Assembly: GCF_900141845.1 (NCBI RefSeq)
Contig: NZ_FQZB01000011.1
Location: 124,001-188,000 of the forward strand
DNA from: Clostridium cavendishii DSM 21758
Lineage (GTDB): Bacteria; Bacillota; Clostridia; Clostridiales; Clostridiaceae
Direction: 5' to 3'
Length of the DNA: 64,000 bases
Position 1 is the stretch's first letter; each line of letters begins with the position of its first letter. The translations under genes and the position numbers were made by a program. Shown in pieces: positions 28,897 through 37,315 of this stretch. The notes beneath the pieces were generated by a model. That model had not been told where the DNA came from, made no database searches, and saw only the letters and a list, made by a program, of their open reading frames with translations.

Positions 28897-30147
28897 TCAC
28901 ATATCATACAGGATATTACCTAATATTTCTTCAACATCAGTCTCACTAATCAATTTTTTAATTCTTCTATTTTGCTCATCTAAAGGAGTTTTTTTCGTAA
29001 TAAATACTGATTTAAGCATATGTATTCCATCATACATATCTTGTACAGATGGAGTTAAATTATTTTTTCTTATCCTATCCACCAAACTAACTATTTGTTC
29101 ATATGGCTTAACAACACCCTGCTCATACTCTTCATTATTCCAATTATAATTCTTTACCGAGACTGCAACAGCTAAACATCGTGTTAAAAAATTAAGTTTT
29201 CGCTCATTTTGCTTCTGAATATATTTAGAAATTTCCTGACGATCACTACTTCTTGAAAAAGAAAAGGAAGAAATGTTAGCTGGAATCAAATCTGATAAAA
29301 TTGCCTGAGGGCCCATTTCTATAGTCATATTCACTCCTTCATTTTTTATATATTCCATTATTTCACTCCATCTAACTGTAGATGTAATTTGTTTCGATAA
29401 CAAATCTACCATACAACTATCTTCATTATACTTAGAAGCTGTTATATTAGAAATAACCGGAAACGATGGTTTATTAAATTTTATTTTTTTCAATACTTCA
29501 GTAAATTTAGGTAAATAAGGTTCTAATATTGGACTATGAAATGGAGGAGTCATAATCATCGGTGTAACTTGAGCACCTAATCTGACTAATTTCTCCTCTG
29601 CTTTTATCAAAGCATTTTCAGTACCTGATATAACAAATTGATTTTTATTGTTCATACAGGCTACTGTAACCATACCTCCATCTTGAGATTTTTTTTCACA
29701 CACTCTAACTAACTCATGTATACCAATTCCATTAACGACCGTCATATATCCTCTATTTTCTACAACAGCCTCTTTTGCAATAGTACATCGTAACTCTACT
29801 AATTTTAAGGCATCTTCAAATGTAATTACATTACTACATGTCAATGCAGAATATTCTCCTAGACTATGTCCTGCACAAATCCAAGGCTCAACTTTATAAT
29901 CGTTCATAAAAACACGATAAGCAGCAACGCTTACCGTTAAAATAGCTGGAAGCATATTTTCAATTCTATTAAGCTCAATCAATGAATTGCCAAAACAAAC
30001 TTTAGAAATATCTCTCCCCATGATATCAGCAGCTTCTTCAAAAGTTTCTCGTGCAATAGCACTGTAATTATATAACTCTTTTCCCATTCCTAAATGTTGA
30101 CACCCTTGTCCTGGAAATAAAAACGCTAACTTATCCGTAAATACCAC
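28897..30147 (-). CDS. Discrete acyltransferase, second copy (trans-AT or acyl hydrolase)
   Basis: A free-standing AT of the FabD fold: PGQGCQ oxyanion loop, AGHSLGE nucleophile (Ser95), the substrate-binding Arg in VELRC, and PPFHSP with the catalytic His. The serine-histidine pair is intact. It shares with the other AT a C-terminal extension of about 110 residues (EEYEQGVVKPY...TPLDE). In trans-AT clusters the second copy is often an acyl hydrolase that clears stalled chains; sequence alone does not decide. The start is odd: the only standard start, GTG at 30147, abuts the GGAG ribosome binding site, while an ACG at the ideal distance (30138) sits where alignment with the sibling AT expects the ATG. 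Confidence 0.85.
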   Translation of the reverse strand: MVFTDKLAFLFPGQGCQHLGMGKELYNYSAIARETFEEAADIMGRDISKVCFGNSLIELNRIENMLPAILTVSVAAYRVFMNDYKVEPWICAGHSLGEYSALTCSNVITFEDALKLVELRCTIAKEAVVENRGYMTVVNGIGIHELVRVCEKKSQDGGMVTVACMNNKNQFVISGTENALIKAEEKLVRLGAQVTPMIMTPPFHSPILEPYLPKFTEVLKKIKFNKPSFPVISNITASKYNEDSCMVDLLSKQITSTVRWSEIMEYIKNEGVNMTIEMGPQAILSDLIPANISSFSFSRSSDRQEISKYIQKQNERKLNFLTRCLAVAVSVKNYNWNNEEYEQGVVKPYEQIVSLVDRIRKNNLTPSVQDMYDGIHMLKSVFITKKTPLDEQNRRIKKLISETDVEEILGNILYDM

Positions 30148-30189
30148 TCCTTATGTCATATTTTCAACCATAAATAAATTCAAAAAATT

Positions 30190-30566
30190 TAAGTTCTATC
30201 TTCATAATTCAAAAAATAGAATACATTTGTAAAGAAAATTTTCATCATTAGTCTAATTCAAAAACTCTCTGTTTGTAAGTTTATCTATAAAACCCAGTAG
30301 CCATTAATCTTACTGTTTTTTTTGCAACTTTTTAATACCTCTATCCTTTTTAAAGAAAATATATTGGCTTTATAGCAGGTAGAGCACTTGAATAATTGCA
30401 TGAAGGTCCTGAAAATCCATGAGGAATATCCCAACTAGATGATTATTTATGTATCTTACCTATCATCTCATCAATGTTTTCAGCATCTGCTTTTGTTTGA
30501 ATATATGGTTTCCGTTCTCCTCAAAAATTAGTAGTATTTCATCTTTCAACTAATTGTTTATAAATA
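30190..30566 (-). pseudogene. Remnant of an unrecognised gene
   Basis: On the minus strand, fragments read like protein but are broken by stops and frame changes: ERKPYIQTKADAENIDEMIG, then IGKIHK-stop, then WDIPHGFSGPSCNYSSALPA. The composition and the intact pieces indicate a former gene between the ACP and the second AT. I do not recognise the family. Confidence 0.45.
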
Positions 30567-30569
30567 TTC

Positions 30570-30809
30570 TTAGCTAACTCCTTTTTTTCTCAAATAATTA
30601 ACAATAGCATTTATCGATTTAAAATTCTCTAAATCAATATCTTCGTTACTTACTTGAAATTTAAATTCACTCTCTAAAAACATAAGTAGTTGCATTGTAA
30701 ATAGTGAATTTACTGTATCCATTTCTAAAATATTATCATCATCTTGAATATCGTTACTATAAAAAAATCTCGATAAAAATTGTCTTATTTTCTCTTTTAC
30801 TTCATTCAT
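30570..30809 (-). CDS. Discrete acyl carrier protein, FkbJ-like
   Basis: A 79-residue carrier protein. The phosphopantetheine site is Ser35 within TVNSLFTMQLLMFLE, matching the SLFAMQL-type signature of carriers that accept glyceryl or methoxymalonyl units rather than the GGDS/GGNS signature of the PKS modules here. It is very likely loaded by the FkbH-like enzyme at the end of the cluster. The start has a GGAG ribosome binding site at good spacing. Confidence 0.85.
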   Translation of the reverse strand: MNEVKEKIRQFLSRFFYSNDIQDDDNILEMDTVNSLFTMQLLMFLESEFKFQVSNEDIDLENFKSINAIVNYLRKKGVS

Positions 30810-30938
30810 TTTTAGTTCTCCTTTATATACCTATAATATAAATTGTTTTTTAAATTTTTCTATATTAATATTACACGCCATTAATCTCATAAAACACAAA
30901 TCTAAAATAATTGTCTTTAGAGAGAATATTCAAATAAA

Positions 30939-31649
30939 TTATAAATTATAAGTTATTATTGTTTTATTGATAATCTTAACAACATCTTCTTCACAATCTT
31001 TAATAAAAAAGTGCCCTGCTGGAAACGAATAAAAATCACATTTTTTCTCTGTGTAACTTCTCCAACTATATATTTTATCTTCTGGTGTATGTTCATCCTT
31101 TTCACCATATAATATAGATATATCACATGGTAATAAGTTCTTATACTTCTTATAATCATGCTCTTCTAATATTTTATAATCAGCTCTCATAATTGGCACA
31201 AACAATTTTTGTAATTCTTTTTCATCAAAGACTTCACTTGAAGTTCCTCCAAGCTTTAGTATTTCTTCTTTAAACTCCATAATTGGTAGATCATGAACTC
31301 TTTTCATATTAAAACACTGCTCTGGTGATAATCTACCTGAAAAAAATATATGAACTGGCGGTGGATACCCACTCTTAATTATCTTATAAACCAATTCATA
31401 AACCAAAGTACAACCCATACTATGTCCAAATAGAAAATATTGATTTTCATAAATTTTTTCCGGAATATTTAGAAATATATCATCTACCGCTTCCATCAAT
31501 GTAGTATAAAATGGTTTCCATAACCTCTTTCCTCGACCAGATAACTCTATAGTTTCTATAAATATAGAATCATCTAAATATTTCGACCACTTTATATACC
31601 AAGTGGATGATCCTCCTGCAAAAGGCAGGCATAAAAGTATTTTTTTCAA
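30939..31649 (-). CDS. Type II thioesterase
   Basis: A 236-residue alpha/beta hydrolase of the stand-alone thioesterase family that removes aberrant acyl groups from carrier domains. The family opening PFAGGSS, the nucleophile GHSMG (Ser77), the acid in YGEKDEHTP and the catalytic His in PAGHFF are all present. The start codon is TTG, supported by an AAAGGAG ribosome binding site eight bases upstream and by the usual N-terminus. It acts in trans on the cluster's PCP and ACP domains and does not replace a chain-releasing domain. Confidence 0.92.
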   Translation of the reverse strand: MKKILLCLPFAGGSSTWYIKWSKYLDDSIFIETIELSGRGKRLWKPFYTTLMEAVDDIFLNIPEKIYENQYFLFGHSMGCTLVYELVYKIIKSGYPPPVHIFFSGRLSPEQCFNMKRVHDLPIMEFKEEILKLGGTSSEVFDEKELQKLFVPIMRADYKILEEHDYKKYKNLLPCDISILYGEKDEHTPEDKIYSWRSYTEKKCDFYSFPAGHFFIKDCEEDVVKIINKTIITYNL

Positions 31650-31654
31650 ATTAA

Positions 31655-31885
31655 TTCTCCTTTGACTTTAAAATATTACTATTCTATTTTTCAATTAATC
31701 TTTACTATTTCTTTAATCCAAAATCCTCCACCAATGTTAAAATAATATATTTGCTTTTTTTAATACTCAATACTAACTGGTTAAAAAACACGTATATATC
31801 TTCTGTGATATGAATATTATTTATAGGTACATTAATTGAAGTATCCCATATACTGCTTAATTTTCAACCATCAAATCCAGTAATT
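31655..31885. other. Spacer upstream of the thioesterase gene
   Basis: This stretch holds no intact gene. The minus strand contains further broken open pieces (for example INVPINNIHITEDIYVFF) that may be the tail of the decayed sugar-pathway genes just upstream, but they match no motif I can name. Confidence 0.4.
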
Positions 31886-31886
31886 C

Positions 31887-32147
31887 CTATAACCTTGCTA
31901 CCACAACATCCTTTAAATATTCTGTATCCCCATCCCCATAAACATTATTTGAATCTTTAATAAATATCCTATAAATCAGCAACATAAATATATGTATTAG
32001 ATGCAATACATATAACATAATCAACTTTTTCTTTTGAAACATATATGATACAGCCTTAATATCACTCAAGTCCTTCTTATAGAATCTAAATTTAGTATTA
32101 GTTAAAAGAATTAGATTATCACTTTCATTAGTGGAATTTTTAAACAT
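31887..32147 (-). pseudogene. NDP-sugar epimerase/dehydratase, N-terminal relic
   Basis: The minus strand encodes FRFYKKDLSDIKAVSYMFQK, which matches the conserved second part of the Rossmann fold in extended SDR sugar epimerases. A one-base shift in an A-rich tract then moves the continuation, VDYVICIASNTYI, into another frame. That segment corresponds to the family's VDxVIHLAA motif. The N-terminal GxxGxxG loop and the catalytic Tyr-X3-Lys are not found. Further broken coding sequence continues to about 31,690. Confidence 0.65.
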
Positions 32148-32149
32148 TT

Positions 32150-32530
32150 CTAATTCAAGTTTGTATACTTCCTCTGCTAACTAAATCTTTGATATTTTTC
32201 TACCATTATAACTGCAAAATGCATTTTAAAGTCTCTACTGTGAATGAAAATTTATAAACAAATCCCTGCACCACTAACTATCTCTACACTATCTATATTT
32301 TTATTACTGAATATATATCGAAAAATATCATCCTTTGTCACATTTAGATTGGTAACGATTTCAACATTATAATACTTTAGTATTATAATGTTTTAAAATA
32401 TAAACATATTTATCAACACTATTACTTAAAACTCAACCTGCATCTAATCCGATATGCCACCTCAACCTCCACAGAAACTTATACTCACTGGTGCTTTAGT
32501 ATTACCTCTTATATTCTTAAAAATATATTC
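32150..32530 (-). pseudogene. Probable GHMP-family sugar kinase relic
   Basis: Broken minus-strand reading frames contain KAPVSISFCGG (about 32,464-32,510), comparable with the RAPxRISFAGGGTD opening of heptose-phosphate kinases, and VLSNSVDKYVYIL (about 32,385-32,430), comparable with VLSATIDKYVYV of the same family. A stop codon (AGG to a TGA at GLY-stop-VAL) and frame changes separate them. It lies directly upstream of the epimerase relic, which suggests a former nucleotide-sugar pathway. The identification rests on two short motifs. Confidence 0.5.
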
Positions 32531-33145
32531 TATTACTCAATATGCAATTTTCATTTTTTTCATTATCTAATTGCAATGTATCTTTATTGCCTCATTTTTA
32601 TAAATTTAATAACTAAGCATCCAATCTTCATAATGAAATTCTTTAATAATTTGTTCTTATTTAAATATGGCAATACTTAACTATAGTATATCTATAAATA
32701 ACACCATAATAGTTTTATACCGTTTCACCATAATTTCATATATATTATAGATCCTTATAAATTTAATTAAATGAGAAAGACAACTATCAATAAATGGTCA
32801 CTTCGTCATCTGCAGATAGTCGTCTTATCCTTGTATTTTCAAACATATTTTCTTAATAACATTATCAATCTGTTATTAACTATAACCTATTAATAAATAT
32901 ATTAATCTCCTCAAACCTTGCAAACCTTAAGTGTTTTTTATATTCATCTACCTTTGTCCACAATAATTTAACACCAGTTCTTTGTCAGATTGGATATATT
33001 CCTATCCAGCCATAAACTTTTTCCGCATTGCTTTCTCTTTTAGGTTTATACATATTTTTTTCTTATTTTTACCATTTATTTTTTCAACATAATAATAACA
33101 TACTTGTAATATTAAGTCAATATTGTAACATTATCTTCAAACCGT
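32530..33145. other. Spacer after the radical SAM gene
   Basis: No gene is recognisable. Apart from the hairpin at 32,777-32,826 it is AT-rich sequence with many stops on both strands, probably more decayed coding DNA. Confidence 0.4.
32777..32826 (-). terminator. Hairpin in the decayed spacer
   Basis: Twelve-base arms (32777-32788 and 32815-32826, one G-U mismatch pair) enclose a 26-base loop. On the minus strand the tail is TTTCTCATTTAATT, weakly terminator-like. It lies about 330 bases after the radical SAM gene. Confidence 0.4.
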
Positions 33146-33150
33146 TGTGT

Positions 33151-34575
33151 TTATATCGTTAATCGTTTAAAGTCTTGTATTGATCTATTGTAGTATTTTG
33201 TAAACATGTCAATGTTACATCCAATAGCTAATAATAGGAAGAACATTGTTGGATCAAATTGTGAACGCGTAGAATTCATTACTGATTCTACAATTTTATT
33301 ACACATTTCTCTTGCTTTTATTGAATCCATTGTATTATGTTTCCATTCATAATCGCAGCCTTCTAAGCCATACTTTTCTTTTTCTTGTGATATAGGTGTA
33401 TTTATATCATATCGCCACTGATATATATCATAAAACGTTATACCAGATTCATTTAAAAATCGTATTGTATCTTGTACACTATCCTCTGTTTCACCAGGAA
33501 AGCCCACAAAAAAAGTACCATAAGTAACAATTCCATATTTATTTAATAGTGCAATTGCTCTATAAAAATCACTTACATCAGCTCTTTTATTCATATTATT
33601 TAACATTTCTTGATTTCCTGATTCTATACCTAAATATACTCCTAAACATTTGCTCTCTTTCATAAGTGAAACAATTTCTTCATCCAAAAATTGACACCTT
33701 ATATATGAGTACCACTTAAATTGATAGTTATTTTTTATCATCATTTTTAAAATATCTCTAAATCTTTCCTTTGGCATATTAAATGTATCATCAACAAAAT
33801 TAATACACTTAACCTTATTAATAGATTTCAATGTATTTAATTCTCTTTCAATGGCTTCAACGCTAATATATGAATACTTGCCTTCAATTACATGAAAATT
33901 ACAAAACTTACAACTAAACGGGCAAGATTGAGAAGTTCTTATTGAAACTGTACTTCGAATTCTATCGGCAAACAATCTCCAATCTACCGTATTATGTTCA
34001 AGTTTGTTATCTTCCCTGATAATATGAGTATAATGATAATTATTATCCATTCTGTAGCATAAATTTGGGATACTTTCGTAACACTCACCTTCTCTAATTG
34101 CAGTTAAAATATTACACAATGTAGCTTCTCCTTGAAAATCATTAATTATTACATCCGCATTAATCATTTTTAGAAGCTTGTTTTTTACTAATTTATCTAT
34201 AATCTTTTCTCTCAAAAGATTTACAATATACGGTCCACCTAGTACGATTTTAGAATCTGGCTTAATCATTCGTATAATTTTTATCAATTTGACTAGAGTT
34301 TGCATTTTCATAATATATGTAGTTGAAAGACAAATTGTCATATAACTATTATTTTTTAATTTCTCAGACAGTAAATCATATTCATCCTCCATATAGTTTA
34401 TATAGTCAAAAGAATAACCTCTTCGATGTAAAAATGTTCCAAGATACGAAATAGTTCCATTAAACTGTTTTTCAACAACCTGTCCATCCAAAAATTTGTT
34501 TGCAAAATCCTGATAATATGAATAATTCTCATCTGTCCTATATCCTATTAAAAGACAATCAATTACCTTCTTCAT
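33151..34575 (-). CDS. B12-binding-domain radical SAM enzyme
   Basis: The 474-residue protein has an N-terminal cobalamin-binding-type Rossmann domain (residues 1-150; KIVLGGPYIVNLL). The radical SAM core follows, with the CPFSCKFC motif at about residue 217 (C-X3-C-X2-C for the iron-sulfur cluster), then GIESGNQEML and FFVGFPGETEDSV of the barrel. Such enzymes methylate unreactive carbons or phosphorus, or rearrange substrates. In this cluster C-methylation or another radical tailoring step is likely but unproven. The start has an AGGAGGA ribosome binding site, and the gene lies about 50 bases after the carbamoyltransferase. Confidence 0.88.
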   Translation of the reverse strand: MKKVIDCLLIGYRTDENYSYYQDFANKFLDGQVVEKQFNGTISYLGTFLHRRGYSFDYINYMEDEYDLLSEKLKNNSYMTICLSTTYIMKMQTLVKLIKIIRMIKPDSKIVLGGPYIVNLLREKIIDKLVKNKLLKMINADVIINDFQGEATLCNILTAIREGECYESIPNLCYRMDNNYHYTHIIREDNKLEHNTVDWRLFADRIRSTVSIRTSQSCPFSCKFCNFHVIEGKYSYISVEAIERELNTLKSINKVKCINFVDDTFNMPKERFRDILKMMIKNNYQFKWYSYIRCQFLDEEIVSLMKESKCLGVYLGIESGNQEMLNNMNKRADVSDFYRAIALLNKYGIVTYGTFFVGFPGETEDSVQDTIRFLNESGITFYDIYQWRYDINTPISQEKEKYGLEGCDYEWKHNTMDSIKAREMCNKIVESVMNSTRSQFDPTMFFLLLAIGCNIDMFTKYYNRSIQDFKRLTI

Positions 34576-34627
34576 CAGCTGTCCTCCTATATACCCTAAA
34601 ACAATATTTATTTGTTATCTATTTTAC

Positions 34628-36283
34628 TTACTTTAATACTCGTTTTTTAACAATTATATCTTCCATTACCAAAACATCTAATGCACTTGTATAAAAAGTC
34701 CTTATAGCATCATATGGAGTATATACCATAGCTTCTCCTCTTAAATTGAAAGATGTATTTAAAACCATAGGTACTCCTGATTTCTTATAAAAACTTTCTA
34801 TTAAATCATAATATCTAGGATTACTTTCCGCTGTCACTGTTTGTGGTCTTGAGGATCCATCCACATGAACAGCTCCTTCTATTTTCTTTCTCTTCTCCTC
34901 CTTAACTTGTACCGCTTTTAGCATATACCTTGATTGATTTATATTTTCGAACCACTCTCCAACTTCTGATTCAAGCACACTAGGACCAAATGGTCTAAAT
35001 GGTTCACGAAGCTTAACTTTGTTGTTAACATAATCCCTTATTCCTGGTCTAGTAGGATCAGCTATAATACTTCTATTTCCCAATGCTCTTGGCCCATATT
35101 CAGCTGCTCCTTGAAACCATCCAATCACATATCCTCGTCCCAAATATTCACTAATCTGTCCCGATATATCTGACGAATGTACATAATTCATTCCAAGATG
35201 ATCAAGCAATTTTATTATTTTATCATTTTTGAAACTATTCCCTTTGTAAGTATTCTTTATAGGACTTATTTTATAACCTAACTGTGCCATAACATACGCA
35301 GCAGCACCAATTGCAGTTCCTGCATCATGAGCTGCTGGTTGTATGAACATATCATCAACTAACCCCATTCTGCTTAAACGTCCATTTGCTGTACAGTTTA
35401 ATGCTACACCACCAGAAAGACATAAATTTCTGCATCTTGTATTATTCACTAATACTTTGACCAAATTTATATAACAATCTTCCAAAGTTTTTTGTACAGA
35501 TGCTGAAAAGTCTAGATGTTGTTGAGAAAATTCTGTAACATTTGAATGTCTAAAGAATAATTGATCATATTCACGACTCATATATCTAGGATCAATACCC
35601 ATTTTTATAAAGTCCTTAGCATATACGTTTCTAATTTTATCCATACGAATATTATGAGATACATCTATTCTGTATCCAAACTCATTATCAAGCTTTATTC
35701 TTGGAAAAGAGTAAATAGGCTTTCCATACGGAGCTAGTCCCATCATCTTACCAGCATCGTGAATACTGAATCCTAAATATGCAGTAGCCAAAGAATAAAA
35801 TTCACCTAAAGATTCAATATAATCAATAGATTTGATTTTCTTTAGGTTACTGCCTTTCCCATAGTACATTGTTGTAGCGGAATCCTCCCCTGCTCCATCT
35901 ACAACTAACACAGATGCTTCATCAAAACCACTAAAGTAAAAAGAGCTAGCGGCATGGGCTAAGTGATGATTTACTGTTTCAATTTTGGGCAATGTCTTAT
36001 ATTGAAATTCTCTTTTAGAAAATATTACAGAAGCATCTGGTATATTGACTCTATCTGGTAATAGAGAATTATCCCAACTTAAAGCAATATAATCAACATC
36101 ATCAAGTTGAATATTAGCTATTTTTAAACATTCCTCTATTGCTAATCTTGGATGATACTTATCTAATGAATGTGGAACACGTGAAAGTCTTTCCTCCTCT
36201 ACCATTGCAATTATTTCTCCATCTTGCATCAAACATGCTGCTGCATCATGACCAAGCAATCCTGCTATACCTAATACATACAT
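34628..36283 (-). CDS. O-carbamoyltransferase (NodU/CmcH/TobZ family)
   Basis: The 551-residue protein transfers a carbamoyl group from carbamoyl phosphate, via an adenylate, to a hydroxyl of a natural product. The N-terminal Kae1-like domain shows LGHDAAACLM, the metal-binding NHHLAHAASSFY and the ATP-binding VVDGAGEDS. LSGGVALNCTANGRL and EYGPRALGNRS mark the later part of the domain, and the C-terminal YrdC-like domain includes VLNTSFNLRGEA. Length is normal. It is preceded by a GGAGG ribosome binding site. The product should bear a carbamate ester. Confidence 0.95.
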   Translation of the reverse strand: MYVLGIAGLLGHDAAACLMQDGEIIAMVEEERLSRVPHSLDKYHPRLAIEECLKIANIQLDDVDYIALSWDNSLLPDRVNIPDASVIFSKREFQYKTLPKIETVNHHLAHAASSFYFSGFDEASVLVVDGAGEDSATTMYYGKGSNLKKIKSIDYIESLGEFYSLATAYLGFSIHDAGKMMGLAPYGKPIYSFPRIKLDNEFGYRIDVSHNIRMDKIRNVYAKDFIKMGIDPRYMSREYDQLFFRHSNVTEFSQQHLDFSASVQKTLEDCYINLVKVLVNNTRCRNLCLSGGVALNCTANGRLSRMGLVDDMFIQPAAHDAGTAIGAAAYVMAQLGYKISPIKNTYKGNSFKNDKIIKLLDHLGMNYVHSSDISGQISEYLGRGYVIGWFQGAAEYGPRALGNRSIIADPTRPGIRDYVNNKVKLREPFRPFGPSVLESEVGEWFENINQSRYMLKAVQVKEEKRKKIEGAVHVDGSSRPQTVTAESNPRYYDLIESFYKKSGVPMVLNTSFNLRGEAMVYTPYDAIRTFYTSALDVLVMEDIIVKKRVLK

Positions 36284-36479
36284 TTTTCATTCCTCCAAAT
36301 AACTATATTTTTTATATTTACTTACCAAAATAAATCATTAATATTATTCATTTATTTTTGATATCAATATTATACCTAGTTAACAATTTGTTGTTTTCAG
36401 CCTTAATTATACACTTTATTAAAATATTTCCTATACAAAGCTTACATTATTACTTCTATATTAAAAAGTATAATATGTT

Positions 36480-37090
36480 TTATATTGTGGTATATAATAT
36501 TGTATCTAAATCTACTGATGAATGTTGTCTACCATAAAACTTATATTCAAAAAGTAATTCATTTATAAACAACGATATTTCTAAAATGTTTTTTGATTTA
36601 TGATATATATAAATTGCTAAACGAGGTTTATTCTTAATTATGGTCTTTACCACATTTCCTTAACATTCCAATTAAGCTTCCTATATATATTTTTATATTA
36701 TTATAATCTAGTATATTATCTATTGAGTTAACTTCTACTTATATTTCTTCATCATCATTTATTTTTGATTCCTGACTTAAATCTCATTTAAATTCTAGTA
36801 TAAATGATTCACTCAATAATCCTACTTTTATAATCTTAACATTACTTAAATTATCATTACAAACTGTATATTCTATGCTACAGCCAGGTTCTATTGCATA
36901 CCTTTTATTATATATGCTATTACACCACTTAACATAATTAGAACATTATTTCTATTATAACTAACTCCATAAACAAATCTCTCATTCTCCTAGTTTTAAA
37001 TCATTCTAACCAAAAATACATTTTATCAATCTTATAATGCAAACTAACTACCTTTCGTACCATTCTTTACAGCCTAATATATGAATTTAC
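36480..37090 (-). pseudogene. FkbM-family methyltransferase relic
   Basis: The last ~58 codons are open and clear: VKTIIKNKPRLAIYIYHKSK, ILEISLFINEL, YKFYGRQHSS and a normal stop at 36480. They match the C-terminus of FkbM-type SAM methyltransferases (KPKLAIxIYH...YKFYLRHY). Upstream, SKINDDEEI-stop-VEVNSIDNIL and KIYIGSLIGML correspond to the family's preceding strands, but they are interrupted by stops and frame changes. The left border is uncertain. The gene would have O-methylated the product. Confidence 0.75.
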
Positions 37091-37315
37091 TTGGCATATC
37101 CATATATTTCAAAAATAGAATAGTACTATTTTTATGTTCTTCGCCAAATGATAAATAATAAAAATAAACACAATATGTTATATACTATTTATCATTTATA
37201 ATATTTAATCTTTCAAATTTTTTTATTTCCGAAATATTCGTGTAATTCATTTTTGCATAAATAGTATCATAAACTTGTTAACACTCTCATTTATAGTTCA
37301 TAAATTCAAATCACA

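Noticed and set aside
31887..32147. 86-codon frame as a genuine small gene
   Set aside because: Its sequence matches only the middle of an epimerase, and the continuation is in another frame, so it is a relic.
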